Source: Viola odorata (taxonomy: Eukaryota; Streptophyta; Magnoliopsida; Malpighiales; Violaceae). Taken from it: 64,000 nt of DNA. Shown here piece by piece: positions 42,870-54,384 of the stretch. The stretch spans positions 2,668,501 through 2,732,500 of the forward strand of contig OY829539.1 in the NCBI GenBank assembly GCA_963691705.1. Reading direction: 5' to 3'. Position numbers and translations under genes: made by a program. Position 1 is the stretch's first letter. Every line of letters starts with the position of its first letter. Under the pieces are notes generated by a model. That model was not told the DNA's origin. It searched no databases and saw only the letters and a list, made by a program, of their open reading frames with translations.

Positions 42870-44654
42870 CTATATCGTCCTTCCGCTACCCAGAGTATGA
42901 TTTGGAAGAGGGTTGGTGTTTGTGTTGGGTTCTTTGGCTAGCCCTTCAAATGAGATCCATCCGCTCTTGAGCAAGTAATTAACCTTTCCTTTAAAGGCAA
43001 AACAGTTTTCTAGAGGATGGCCCGGCGCTCCAGCATGGTATTCGCACTTTGCGTTGGGGTTATACCATTTCGGGTAAGGAGGTTGTAGATGTAGAGGTGA
43101 GATCGGCACAATCTGCCCGACTGCCAAGAGATGCTTGTAAATTTCCTCCAGAGGAACGGGAAAAGGTGGCAGCGGCTCCCTGTTCCAACAGTTACTTGGG
43201 TTATTTTGGTTATTTGGCGGGTTATATGGAGATGGTGGAAATGGTGTAGGGTGTTGAGGAGGTGGCGCGAAAGGTGGCCTGTAGCTAGGTTGGTGAGAGG
43301 CAAAGTTGACATCTTTCTTCATGATGGGCTCTTTCTTAGGTGTTACCTCTAGTGTGGAAACATCGATCCTTCCTGACTTGATCCCTTATTCGACTCTTTC
43401 AGCCACCATGACCATGTCAGAAAAGTTATTTGATGGATTGGATATAAGATGAGTGTAGTAGGGAGCCTTGAAGGTATCTACGAAAATGGATATGAGCTCT
43501 TTGTAATTCAAAGGAGGAGAAATCCTGGAAGCTAGTTCTCTCCACCTCTGAGGATAAGTTTTCACCGATTCTTCAGTTCTTTTCTCAAGATTTTGGAGAT
43601 CAGAACGGTCTAGCGCTACCTCCATATTGAACTTGTACTGTTTAAAGAAGGCGTCAGACAAATCTCTCCAAGCCCTGATTTTGATCCTATCTAGACTCAT
43701 GTACCAAGTCAATGCGTTCTTGGCCAGGCTCTCCCTGAATAGATGGATCAACAAAGGTTCATTGTGTATCATACCGGCCATTTTGTTGCAATAGGCCTTG
43801 AGGTGAGTTTTTGGGCACTCGATCCCAGTGTACTTCTCAAAATTCGGAATCTTGTATTTCGGAAGCATTATGATCCCCGGGACCATGCACATATCGGCGG
43901 GACCCATAGGGTCAGCGGGGTCTGTTCCTTCGATGGTCCTGAGCCTTTCCTCTAGCAGGTTCATTTTATCCATATTTGGTCTTTCTGTGATGAGAGCGTT
44001 TGGACCAAGGTGTGGCGGGGGTTCCGTCGTGAATGGTGGTTGCGTCGGATTGACAAAAGGAGGCCGACTTCCCATAGGATCGGGAATTGCGACTTGAGTG
44101 GAATGGCCCTGAGGTAGGTGGAAGTCTTGGGATTCCTAATGAATCTGATTTTCACCAGGGTCCACAGTGAGGTTAACTAAGGAATGCTGCAGAGCCGTAG
44201 TAATTTCTTCACCTGTGTTGACTACAGGATTTGTGGTGATAGGTCTGACGAATGGATCAATCCGCTTCCATTGACCTGTGGGCCCAGAGAATGATTGGGG
44301 TACCGAAGGTCCAGCTATGGTGGATGATTAAGGTCCCTTTGTCTGAGTAGGATCAAAACCGGGTGGGAACTCTGAGGTGGCTTCATCTCGCTCTTTTTCG
44401 GCCTGAGCTGCCCTCTCTGTAGTAATCCTAACTTGTTCTTCCAATTCTGCTATTCTAGCAGCCAATATCTCTTCTGTCTTGGTTTGTTCGGCCATTTTTT
44501 GCGCTTGAAGTCTAGTCACGGGGAGCCTAGGGGGAGTAGTTTTTCTTCGAGGAGCTATCGTTAACCTGAAAAAATGGAAAAAGGGAAATAAAAATGTTAG
44601 TATCGGTGATGCGATCCCGAGGCCTCCACGCTGCTTATTCACTCTTCCGGCCAC
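42870..44654 (-). pseudogene. E5 gag (Ogre/Tat type), broken
   Basis: Three minus-strand frames in order. 44654-44328 is the N-terminal part, with a coiled-coil stretch (ARIAELEEQVRITTERAAQA). 44075-43386 has the gag core: LLEERLRTIEG near residue 38, NFEKYTGIECPKTH near residue 73, ALTWYMSLDRIKIRAWRDL near residue 112, and FVDTFKAPYYTHL near residue 203. 43322-42870 has a proline-rich linker and a CCHC-like knuckle, CEYHAGAPGHPLENC, then LLKSGWISFEGL. Stops lie between the frames. It is closely related to the E1 gag. This is the only protein E5 could have made. Confidence 0.8.
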
Positions 44655-47230
44655 ACTTTCACTTAATACTTTAAGGATGAACGAGAAGATGATACTTTGG
44701 TGAAGATATAAAGGAACCTTTTATTCATTCCAATGACGCGACGTGATCTTGGATGTTATATTCGAAACCTTTGAGACAAACCCGTACGAGGGGCTAGCGT
44801 TTAGCTTGCTCGGAATAATCTCTAATTTATTTTGCGAGAGATCCGTTGCTTAGAAAAAATTGATTTTTGGCATGAGCATACTTCAATCCGTTGTCAATAT
44901 CATTCGTGTTTTGTCGCGGAAATTCTGAGTCCATTGTATCCATACTGGCCCAGGTAAAAAAATGTGCGGCTGAGACCGAGAAAGCCGTCCTCCTTACGTC
45001 CAAATTATTTACGAGCGATGTGCTGTCCGAAAAAATCCCATTTTTGGTATTTCAATGTGTTATGAATGTCTTTTGTGTTTTGTCCGAGAGAAAAATGGGA
45101 GCAAATCATCTCTATTTAGGCCATCACAAAAGATTGCGCAGCTGAGGTCGAGTAGAGAAGTCATCCTCCCGTCTAAATTATTTACGAGAGATGTGTCACC
45201 CAGAATGCTCTGCAATTTGGTGTGGGCATACTTCAATCTGTTATGAACATCTTTTGGTTTTGGCCAAGTGGAAATTCTAAGTCCATCGTGTTGATATCAG
45301 CCAAAAAAAATGAGAGCGCGGCTGAACGGATGATTTTGGAGGCCGAAAAATGATTTTGGAGCCGAGGCTAGCGGCATACCGCTAAGGGCCAGGCGGCATG
45401 CCGCCAGAGATGGCATTTCATGGGCCTTGCTTTTGGCTAAGGTGCACTGCTCCAAAAATTATGAAATTTGGTAGAAACATACGTCAATGTGTTACGAACA
45501 TCTTACATGTTTTGGCTGAAGGAAAATTATGAGCAAAATATCTCCATTTTGGTCACGACAAAAGATCACGCAGCTGAGGCCGAGAAAACTGTCCTCCTTA
45601 TGTCCAAATTATTTTTGAGAGATGAGCTACTCGGAAAAATCCCATTTTTGGCATGGAAAATCTTCAATGTTTTATGAACATTGTTCGTGTTTTCGCCAAG
45701 TGGAAATTCCTAGCTGATTGTATTGATATTGGCCAAAATAAAAGAACGCGCAGCTGAGACCTAGTAGAGCAGCCATCCTCACGCCTAAATTATTTATGAG
45801 AGATGTGTCGCCCAGAACGTTCTGAAATTTGTTATGAACATCTTTTGTGTTTTGGCCGAACGGAAATTCTGAGCCCATCGTGTTGATATCAGTCAAAACA
45901 AACAAGCGCACAGCTGAAACTGCTTTGAGAAAATGAATTTGAAGGGATTTGGAGCCGAAGCTACCGGCATTTCGCCTGAGATGGCTTTTCGTGGGCCTTG
46001 CTTTTGGCTCAGGTGTACTGCTCCGAAAATTATGAAATTTGGTAGGGACCCACTTCAATGTGTTACGAACACCTTTTGTGTTTTGGCCGAACGGAAATTC
46101 TGAGCAAAACATCTCCATTTTGGTCACGACAAACGATCGCGCAGCTGAGGCCGAGAAAACTTTCCTCCTTATGCCCAAATTATTTCCGAGAGATGCGCTT
46201 CTCTGAAAAATCCCATTTTTGGCATGGAAAATCTTCAATATGTTATGAACATCTTTAGTGTTTTGTCCAAGTGGAAATTCCTAGCTGATTGTGTTGATAT
46301 TGGCCAAAACAAAATGGTACGCAGCTGAGACCGAGAAGGAGCAACTGTCCTTGCGCTTCGAATTTGTTTGTGAAAGATTTGCTACCCAGAACTTCCTGAA
46401 TTTTTTCATGGTTAAATTTTAGCCTGTTTTCAACATCTTTCATGTTTTGGTCTGGTGGAAATTCCGTGCAAATCATCTTCATTTTCTCCAAGACAAAAGA
46501 TTGCGCAGCTGAGGCCGAGAAATGGAGTTGTCTTTGTGTTCTGAATTCGTTTGGAGAAAATGGGCTGTTCCGAAAATTATGAAATTTTGTAAGGGGGGGC
46601 TTCTATGTGTGATGAACATCTTTCGTGTTTTGGCCAAGTGGGAATTCCTAGCCAATTGCGTCTATATCAGCCAACAACAAAAGAACGCGCGGCTGAAACC
46701 GAGAAGAAGCAGTCATCTCAGCGTTTATCGTCATTTGGTCTATATTTCTTTGTGTTTTCATTTCATTCCAACGATGAAATCTCCCCTTTTTGACTCTCCA
46801 CTTCTTCCATCCCAATCTTGGTTGTAATATCGGGAATAAAATCGAATTTCAACATGTCACCTTATTCCGACTGGTCGTTGTAGCTTGAAATCCCGAAAGT
46901 ATTATGTGAAAGCATCGTGGGTGTTGCCATTTGAGTGAACGTGTAAGGTGGGGCTGTTTTATGAGAAGAAAAGAAAATTATTGTGTTAGCGAAAAAAATA
47001 CAACGTGAGGAAAATACAAGTATAAAGTAAAATCGTAGCACATAAACATGGCATCGGTAAAATAAATGCACGAACATGATGCATATGCTGGTGTGACTCC
47101 AACTATTTCTAACTAGCTTGAAGGTTCTCGGATGATACCCTAAAAGTGGTCCCTCATTAAATGGATACGAGAGCATTGACCGAATCATGACAAGGATTCT
47201 GGGTGCTCAATCCATTTAGGGCTTCACTAA
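44655..47230. other. E5 leader between 5' LTR and gag
   Basis: No gene. It holds a higher-order repeat block (44880-46720, listed separately) and, at 47070-47222, the leader segment shared with E1. The primer site expected next to the LTR is missing. Confidence 0.6.
44880..46720. repeat. Higher-order repeat in the E5 leader
   Basis: Basic units of about 175-195 bp start with a CAGCTGAGGCCGAGAAA-type phrase near 44964, 45139, 45570, 45750, 46141, 46324, 46506 and 46690. Each runs through CCAAATTATTT, CCCATTTTTGGCATGG, GTTATGAACATCTTT and AAGTGGAAATTCC. Units alternate in type. A block of about 590 bp is duplicated (around 45370 and 45957, with GGGCCTTGCTTTTGGCT in each). The small frames on both strands follow the repeat. 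Confidence 0.8.
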
Positions 47231-50222
47231 TACCTTTCTAGTCGCCACGTTAATTTTCTAAGGTTTTAGGGAAACTAATCGTCATGGCATAAAAATAAAC
47301 AAACTAAGGCACAATGGTCTAAACCAAAGAATGATGGTTCGAGGTCGTATTATGGACTTGGGAAGGTGTTAGGCACCCAAGTCACATCCTAAAAAGGTTA
47401 CCGGTATGCGAGGTATTTTTGAAAATATTTTGAACATGTAATTGGGACCCTTAAAGGTGACGTTACATCTTAGCATTCAGGACTAGTTATTTCCGTTTGG
47501 GTTCGAGGGATGGGGTTACCATTTTTCTCGATGCTAGAGCGGACGTCCCCCCCTTATCATTGGGCCATGCATGACTTAGTTACTACGTGATCTATCATGG
47601 CAAAACTAGCAAGGTATATTTTTTTATGAATGCACATAGGGTTGGCATGGCCTTTGGAGCCATCATGCGTAGCATTTAGCAAAGAAACAATTGATCTCAT
47701 GGTATAAAAGACAAGTGTTATAAGCATGGTATACATGTGAGATTGATTTTTAATTGTTTTTAGCAATTCTATATGTCATACATACGCGTAGGGTGGTTCT
47801 AATGTTTACTAGGGTGTCATGCATTCGATTCAGTTTTTAACATTCAACTAAACATACAAGGAGATGTTTTAAGGTAAGCTTACCTTTTGGATGAACCCCG
47901 ATCGATCTATCTCTTCAAAAATCACGATTAATGACAATTGACATAAATACGTAGATATAAACAAGCATACACGATTTTAACTAATTATTACAAATCACAA
48001 ATAAAAATAACCACTCATCTAATTATTACAAATTAGAGGTCGGAATAACTATCTAACTAATTATTACATCAAGTGAAATGCTAATTATTACAACAAGTGA
48101 AAATGGGTAATTAATTATTACAACAAGTGAAGATAAGCAATTAATTATTACAACAAGTTTAGCAATTAATTATTACCACATACACGCAATTTAAAAATAA
48201 TTGGCAATTGATTATCACATACGAATACATGGGAACAAGGCCTACCATTCTAATGGGCCGGGCTAGGCCCATACTTGGATTCCTAATTTTTGGTAAACAT
48301 GCATGCAAATAATATTTACGGAAATCATTTAAATTAAATAAAAGAAAGGTAAAATGTACTTTTCGACTGAAGGTTTAGAGTTTAACCTACAAAGTGAGAG
48401 TGTTAGTAATAACTCGAGAATAATCAATAATAAAAACGCATGCAAACATTTATAACAAGAAATTGGTTAATTAAATAAAACATGGCATAATTGATGAACA
48501 ATTTACTTCAAACTAGCATACGAGTATTCCATTTTAAAACATGGCATGAAATAAGCAAAACATCATACGAAACATGCAATTAATCTCATGATAATTTGCA
48601 TGGCATAAGCTAAATAAAACATCATACATGGCATAAAATCATTTTATACGAATTACATGGCATGCAATTAATTCCTTGATAATTTACATGGCATAAAATA
48701 AATAAAACATCATACATGGCATACAAACATTTTATACGAATTAAACATGGCATGCAATTAATTCCTTGATAATTTACATGGCATAAAATACATAAAACAT
48801 CATACATGGCATCATACATGGCCTAGAATAAATAATACATCATACATGGCATACGAACATTTTGTACGAATTAAACATGTCTTAAAAAGCATACGAACAT
48901 TTCATGAAAATTGACAAAAAATAATGGGTTGGGCCCCATATAGGAATTTTGGGCATGACAAAATGGGCTTGGAATTAATCCAAGCCCAAAACAATTTAAT
49001 TAAAACAAATGGGCTTGGCAAAGGCCAAGCTCATCACCTTTCTTATTTAAAAAACAGCACCAGTAGCCATCTTCTTCCCTTTCTCCTTCTTCAACGTCCC
49101 CGGCCACCATGGCCGGTGACTCAAGCTTCACCCCACCCATGGAATTTACCCAAAATAACCCCAATCATCATGTTATCAAAGCAGTAGATCAAGGCAACAA
49201 AAATAGCAAGAAATTTAAATGAAAACAATAGCCAAATTTTACATGAAATAATAGGCTAATTAACATGCATATTAGGCTAGTAATTACTCAAGACCACATA
49301 CAATTACATTGAACCAGGGGACACGAAATTGGCATGAAAACTAAACATGTGAGGCAAGTTTAAGCAATTAATTTCATGCTCTAGAGATAAAACGAAAATT
49401 TAAAGAAAAGCTAGTGAGAGAGAGAGCTTACTGTCCAGGAGAGAATTTGGCCAAGAAGGATGAGCAAGAAATGGAGATTATGAGGAGATTTTGATGCCCT
49501 TTTCTTGTTGCATGAAGGTGTGTATTTATTGGGAAAATTTCAGAGATGGTTTGGTATGGTGGAGGTGAACAGTGGCCGGAGTGGAGGCCAAGTTTGGGCT
49601 CTGTGTGGCCAAGGATTGCTGATGGGAGGTTTGTGATGATCACAATAGAGTCGGCGAGGCTAGCTAGGAAGAAATGTGAGGCAATTTGGATATTCATGCA
49701 TTAATTGTCATTAATGCATGAATTTGGATACGAACGGGATACTTTGGTACGAGCGAATTCGTACGAAAGTGGAAATAAATCTGGGCCGAGGAAACCACGA
49801 CGTGTAGAAAAATAAGACAAGAAAACTAGTGTACAGTAAATAAACAAGAAGTTTGAGTTAACATATTTATTTTCTCTTTCGGAAATGTCAAAACGTATGA
49901 GCTCAAAATAAATGTCCTTACGACAAAAATTGAACGAAACTGAACGAGGTGGCATGAAAGAGAAAAATAGTACGTATTTATCAATTAAAGAAATTACGCG
50001 TTCGATCCATGGTCCGAGAAAGTTTTCTCGGGACCGATAGAAGTTCGCGAAAAGACAGTTAAAAGTACGAAAAAATTAAAAAGGCACGAAATGATAAGAA
50101 ATTTTAAACATACTAGCCTAGGACCAAGAATCGATAGAAATTTGATCTAGACAAGCTATTAAATGCGATATGTGATAAAATGCGTAAAGTTGCGACAAAA
50201 AGTCAAAAATCGGGTAGCAACA
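47231..50222 (-). repeat. E5 5' LTR, 3'-truncated
   Basis: It matches 35458-38388. The last 92 bp of the LTR, its primer site and a bit of leader are deleted, so leader sequence joins LTR sequence at 47230/47231. It lacks about 30 bp relative to the other LTR near 49555 and has an extra repeat segment at about 48810-48890. The minus-strand TATA-like box is at about 49520-49530 (AATAAATAC here, weaker than in the 3' LTR). Confidence 0.85.
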
Positions 50223-52180
50223 CCAGCTGCGGGTGCTGACGCCGCGGGTTCCTCAAAATACGGAGCGCCTCCTGCTATAATTTTGATTATAGGAACATCA
50301 TCCTCACTAACCACAAATGTTTCTTTATTTCTTCCAATAGGGATGGCGTTGGCTCCCGTGGCGTAAGAGGGCGCTTGCCTATCGCTAGTCGCCTTATCTG
50401 CTAGATTGTTCCTAACCTCCTCCCTTATTTTAGTGGCGAATTCCCCGAGGTAGCCCTCCTCAACCAGGCGCTCTATCGCTAATATCAGTTCTCTGCACAC
50501 ACCCGTCGAATGTCCCTTAACTTTATAGAACTTGCAGAATGCGTTTTCCCTTCCTCCCATAATTACTCCTACTTTCACAAGAGCTGGGTAGCGAATAGGC
50601 AGGTTTCGCTGCTGAACTATCGCTAAAATTTCTACTCTTGGGAGTATGAGGGAGGGGAGGTCAGGGTCGTATATTCGCCCCTTGGGTGGATCCGCTTGCC
50701 TCCTAGTAGGAGAATTCCCAAATCTTCCTCTCGAGAAGTTACCCCTTTGCCGATTTGAGGCTCTAGGGATGTGGTCCTTTCGTTGCCCATAATCATCGGT
50801 TGGCTGCGTATCATGAGTTGCACTAACGCGGACGTTAGGAGCTGGATAAGTATCTTGGGATACATTCTGGATTCGTTCCCTATTCTCTTCTTCCTCCATT
50901 CTCGCGTAATTGTGGGCTTTCAGCCTTAACGCATCTAGTGTTAACGGCGGGTCCACCATTAAAGTATCTCGTAACTTCCCGTAACGGCAGTTACGCTTCA
51001 AAGCCTCGACAGCGAAGTCAATGGTGACCCCTGGCGTTAGCGACATCTCCAGATCAAAACAACTCAAAAAATCCTTCAAGGACTCTTGTGGCTTTCGATG
51101 AATATCGAATAGTGCTGCCGTAGATTTCCTAATAGGAATAGCCGTGCTGAACCGGCTCCAAAATTTAGCTTCCAGTTGGGAAAAATTATCAATGGACCCT
51201 GCCAAAAGTCCCTCGAACCAAAGACGCGCTACCCCAGATAGCGTCATTACAAAGATTTGACATAACGCGGCGTCACTGTGAGTTTGAAACTGTACAAAAT
51301 CTTTCACCTTATTAAGATGAGAAATAGGATCCTTTGTGCCATCATATGATTCCACAGGGAGTTTTACATGCCGATTGACCTGGTGATGTCTGACACGGTG
51401 GCTGAATGGGTGACCACTGTTATCATCAGGAATCCCCTACGGTTGATGAGGGGGAGAGGGCTCATTGAGCTGCCTTTGAGCTCGAAAATCATACTCACGA
51501 TGCCGCCTGGGAGATCGGCTGCGACTTCTTGGCGTTCGAGTTCGATGTCTTCTGCTACTTGATCTCTCACTGTGCCTGGGAGATGGGTCCCTGAACATCT
51601 CCTCTCGCCTGTTATCCCAATGATCTCTATATTCACCGTCCCATCGTTCCCCTTCAAGAACAGGAGTTTTCCTCCTATGCTCCTCAGACGGTTCGACGCG
51701 TCTATGCGCGAGTTGCATGACTCCGACAAGGGCTGATGTCAAAGGTAGGGATAACGGAAAACCTCTAGACTGTTGAGGTGATAGTGGTCGATCGGCGACG
51801 ATTGATGGAGTAAAGACTATATGAGAAGGCACGCTAGGTCCCGAAACATGAGGCGTAAATCCTGCAGCTAGTTCTGTCAGCTGATCTAGCTGGGCTCGAA
51901 GAGCCAATATTGAATTCGCGAGAGGATTACCTGCACCGTCTACCGTGGGTGCCCTCGAATGGGGAATAGAGTAACTGGGTCCTAGCATCTGAGATAGAGG
52001 AGTATATGCCTGAGATACAAATGTTCCCGCCACTTGCTCAAAAGGGGGATCCGACATGCCCGGTGGAACTTCTTGCGCCGTGATGGAAGCGTCAGTGGTG
52101 TCGAAAGTGAAGAGTCGCCTACGAGTAGAAAATGGGAGGCTAGAAGACTGGGACAGTGCGGGATCTGAGTCAGACTCCAT
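50223..52180 (-). pseudogene. E4 gag, cut by E5 and by one stop
   Basis: A single frame runs from 52180 to the E5 border, with one internal TAG at 51437. The N-terminal part ends in an SR-rich stretch (RSRSRSPRRHR). The capsid-like domain begins with VESYDGTKDPISHLNKV near 51355 and has GVARLWFEGLLAGSI and FSRFST-like blocks. A CCHC-type knuckle (CKFYKVKGHSTGVC) lies near 50530. Downstream coding was continuous with protease at 35361 before E5 landed. This is the RNA-binding structural protein of E4. Confidence 0.8.
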
Positions 52181-52245
52181 AATCCTTCGAATTTTAAGAG
52201 AACAGAGCTTGACTATTAAGGATGCTCACTTAATAGAACCAAATC

Positions 52246-52265
52246 TCTCAATGAAAGCACCAATT
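52246..52265 (-). other. Primer-binding position of E4
   Basis: The minus strand next to the LTR reads TTGGTGCTTTCATTGAGAG. The Tat LTR in the triplicated unit is followed by the nearly identical TTTGGTGCTCTCGTTGAGAG. The conservation across two families supports a primer site; I cannot name the tRNA. Confidence 0.5.
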
Positions 52266-52827
52266 TGATAAGATTAGGACTATTCGCTGAGGGGTAGTAG
52301 AGGATTATGAGTCTTGAGGTCGACTATCCACGGCGTCCGATGTACCTGCACAGCGCCGGAGGGGGTCTCCGGCGTAAATACTCTGATGCCTAAGTCAGTA
52401 GTGATTGTGTAAAATAGCAGAGCTTTGGCTAGCAATCTTAGGCTTACCTTCCTCCTTTGTGGCGGAGGTATTTATAGGCAAAAATGGGGCATTTCTGAGT
52501 GATCTTGGTCACAAGGTGCTAACGCTCCCGTCAGGGGGGAGTTAGAGTGCCTCGCTGATGGAATACGCTATCGCTGTGTTAGGTATATAGATGGGGGGTA
52601 GGCGTTACCTAGGCAAGGCAACGCCCACGCTCCTCTCGAGATGCCTAACTTGGCCTAGGATGGGATAACGCCCTGTGTCGTGACAGTGTGATATGTGAGA
52701 CCCCCTCGCTGATGTCGACCATCCCAGAGGCGATAGCCCTGAAGCTGTCGGGGCGGTAGTAACAGCTTTTTCCCCCACCACAGGGTATAAGACGAAAATA
52801 CCCGTGTTGTTAAGGGTATTGTTATCA
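52266..52827 (-). repeat. E4 5' LTR
   Basis: 562 bp, TGATAA to TTATCA on the plus strand. Minus-strand TATA-like box at 52469-52478, hairpin at 52354-52374, CAGGTAC-type sequence at 52342-52349. The last 62 bp are repeated in units 2 and 3 of the neighbouring triplication. Confidence 0.9.
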
Positions 52828-53972
52828 CAAAATAACTTTAGAGAAAAGTATCAAAATCTACTAATAAGTTATCTAAAAAAAGCCGGATACCCAATAAACG
52901 TGTTTTCATTTACATCCTTTAAAGTTTGAAAACGGATGGATAAACACTAGAGTAGAGCTATGAGTTCAAACTTAGCTGTGAGAAGTGACTAGCCATGTCT
53001 TTGCTTTGACTTGGCCACATGGTGTTGGTGTTGGTGTTGGTGTTGGTGTAAGAAAACTTAACCCCACAAACGTGTTGTTGTCCCAGTCAACTAAAATTTA
53101 TGATTTTTTTAATTCGTTTTATGTATTTAGCCCCTAAAACAATTTACTTAGGTCCGCGTGTGATGGAGACTTATTTCAATAAATGATATCATCCAGAAAG
53201 ATGCCCTTTTTTTTGACTTTTCTCCAGTGTAAGAAGAAATCTCGCACGACAAACGAGAAATGACATTTTAATCCGTATTTTAATATTTTAGTTAATCATT
53301 TTAACCTGTTTGGAATTTTTTAGTAGAGCGAATGCAAAACGTAAAACTATTTTATAGGTATTTTAAAAAAAGAATGACGTATGACTTATAATAGTCCTAA
53401 AATAAGTGTTACATCAGTATTAGAATACATGACAACATGTTATACGTAATAATGTATAACATATCACGTAATTAATTTATGTCACATTATCATATTATAC
53501 CATAAAAATTTACTATATAAAATAATTAAACTAACAATTAATATAAAGTGATGATTAAATAAACATTTAAACTGAAAGGATGAAATGTCATTAACCCCGA
53601 AATAAATTGTTTCAAGAGTCAAGCACCACAATAATATTGTATTTTGGAGTAAAGACTTCACTCTGTTTCCGCCACTTAGTGTGGGATGAGAACACATTAT
53701 TCAAAGATTTCTAGAATAGAAAAATACGCCCTTAATAATTTTCCATTCTGTCGACTCAGTTTTTCTGTTTAGAATTTTATATTTTTAATTTTAATTTGTT
53801 TGATTTTAAATTGGTAATATGACTTAATAAGTCTTCAACTAAGTTTGTTTAATTCCTTTAAAAAAAAGACTAAGTTTGTTTAATTGTCTACGATCAACAA
53901 GTTATATTTGGGGTAGAGGTAGAATTTTTTTAGTAGAGTGAACTGAACATGTAAAACTATTTTGTAGGTATT

Positions 53973-54384
53973 TGATAATACATGGAAAACCACCCGGAAG
54001 ACATTAAGATGGATAGAGTGCTATCGGTGTGGGCCCTTTGAGTCGACAGATTACGAGGGAGAGAGCCTCCTGATGGGTATACTAAACTTACCTGGAGGGA
54101 GCCACGCGTCCCGATAGATCTATCATTATGTGGCGCCACGCGTCCCGTTAGAACACAAAGGAGCCACGTGTCCTGATAGCCACCCTGTGAAGGCATGCCT
54201 ATAAATACAGTATGAAAGGAAGGAGGTAAGAAAACAATTCCCCCCCATATACCACACTCATATACTGAATTAATCTTCGGAGATTCTACACTGGAGACCA
54301 ACCTCCGGTGCTTTGCAGGTACCAATGGCATCACTTCAGGCGACCTATGACAGAATCTGACCCATCCCCCATCAGAAACTATCA
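53973..54384 (+). repeat. Tat-type LTR with primer site, unit 1
   Basis: 412 bp, TGATAATACATGG to AACTATCA. TATA-like CCTATAAATACAG is at about 54199. Three GCCACGCGTCC/GCCACGTGTCC elements lie at about 54099, 54135 and 54161. The hairpin (CTGGAGACCAACCTCCGG) and GCAGGTACC lie at 54290-54323. It is followed at 54385 by the primer-like TTTGGTGCTCTCGTTGAGAG. So this is the 5' end of an element, not a solo LTR. Confidence 0.8.

Larger units (their letters stand above)
35366..50222 (-). mobile_element. E5: Ogre-type element, gag only, inserted in E4
   Basis: 14857 bp between matching LTRs (35366-38388 and 47231-50222). Outer ends are TGTGGCACC (left) and TAGCAACA (right). Flanks CCAAC (35361-35365) and CCAGC (50223-50227) are a target duplication with one change. 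The minus-strand order is 5' LTR, leader with higher-order repeats, gag, then about 4.5 kb of non-coding tandem repeats, polypurine tract and 3' LTR. No protease, RT, RNase H or integrase is seen, so this is a non-autonomous derivative that would depend on an intact Ogre for enzymes. Confidence 0.85.
22705..52827 (-). mobile_element. E4: Tat-type Ty3/gypsy retrotransposon with antisense gene cassette, hosting E5
   Basis: The LTRs at 22705-23264 and 52266-52827 match each other, start TGATAA and end TTATCA. They are flanked by the perfect 5-bp duplication CAAAA (22700-22704 and 52828-52832), so this is one insertion event. Removing E5 leaves about 15.26 kb. The minus-strand order is primer site, gag (52180 to 50223), protease, RT, two RNase H domains, and integrase (to 31465). 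Next come a tandem repeat, the plus-strand cassette of four genes (23475-30282), a polypurine tract and the 3' LTR. Dual RNase H and extra ORFs between pol and the 3' LTR are known traits of the Tat lineage. Confidence 0.9.

Noticed and set aside
45672..46238. 188-codon minus frame in the E5 leader
   Set aside because: It follows the 175-195 bp repeat units and has similar frames on the other strand.
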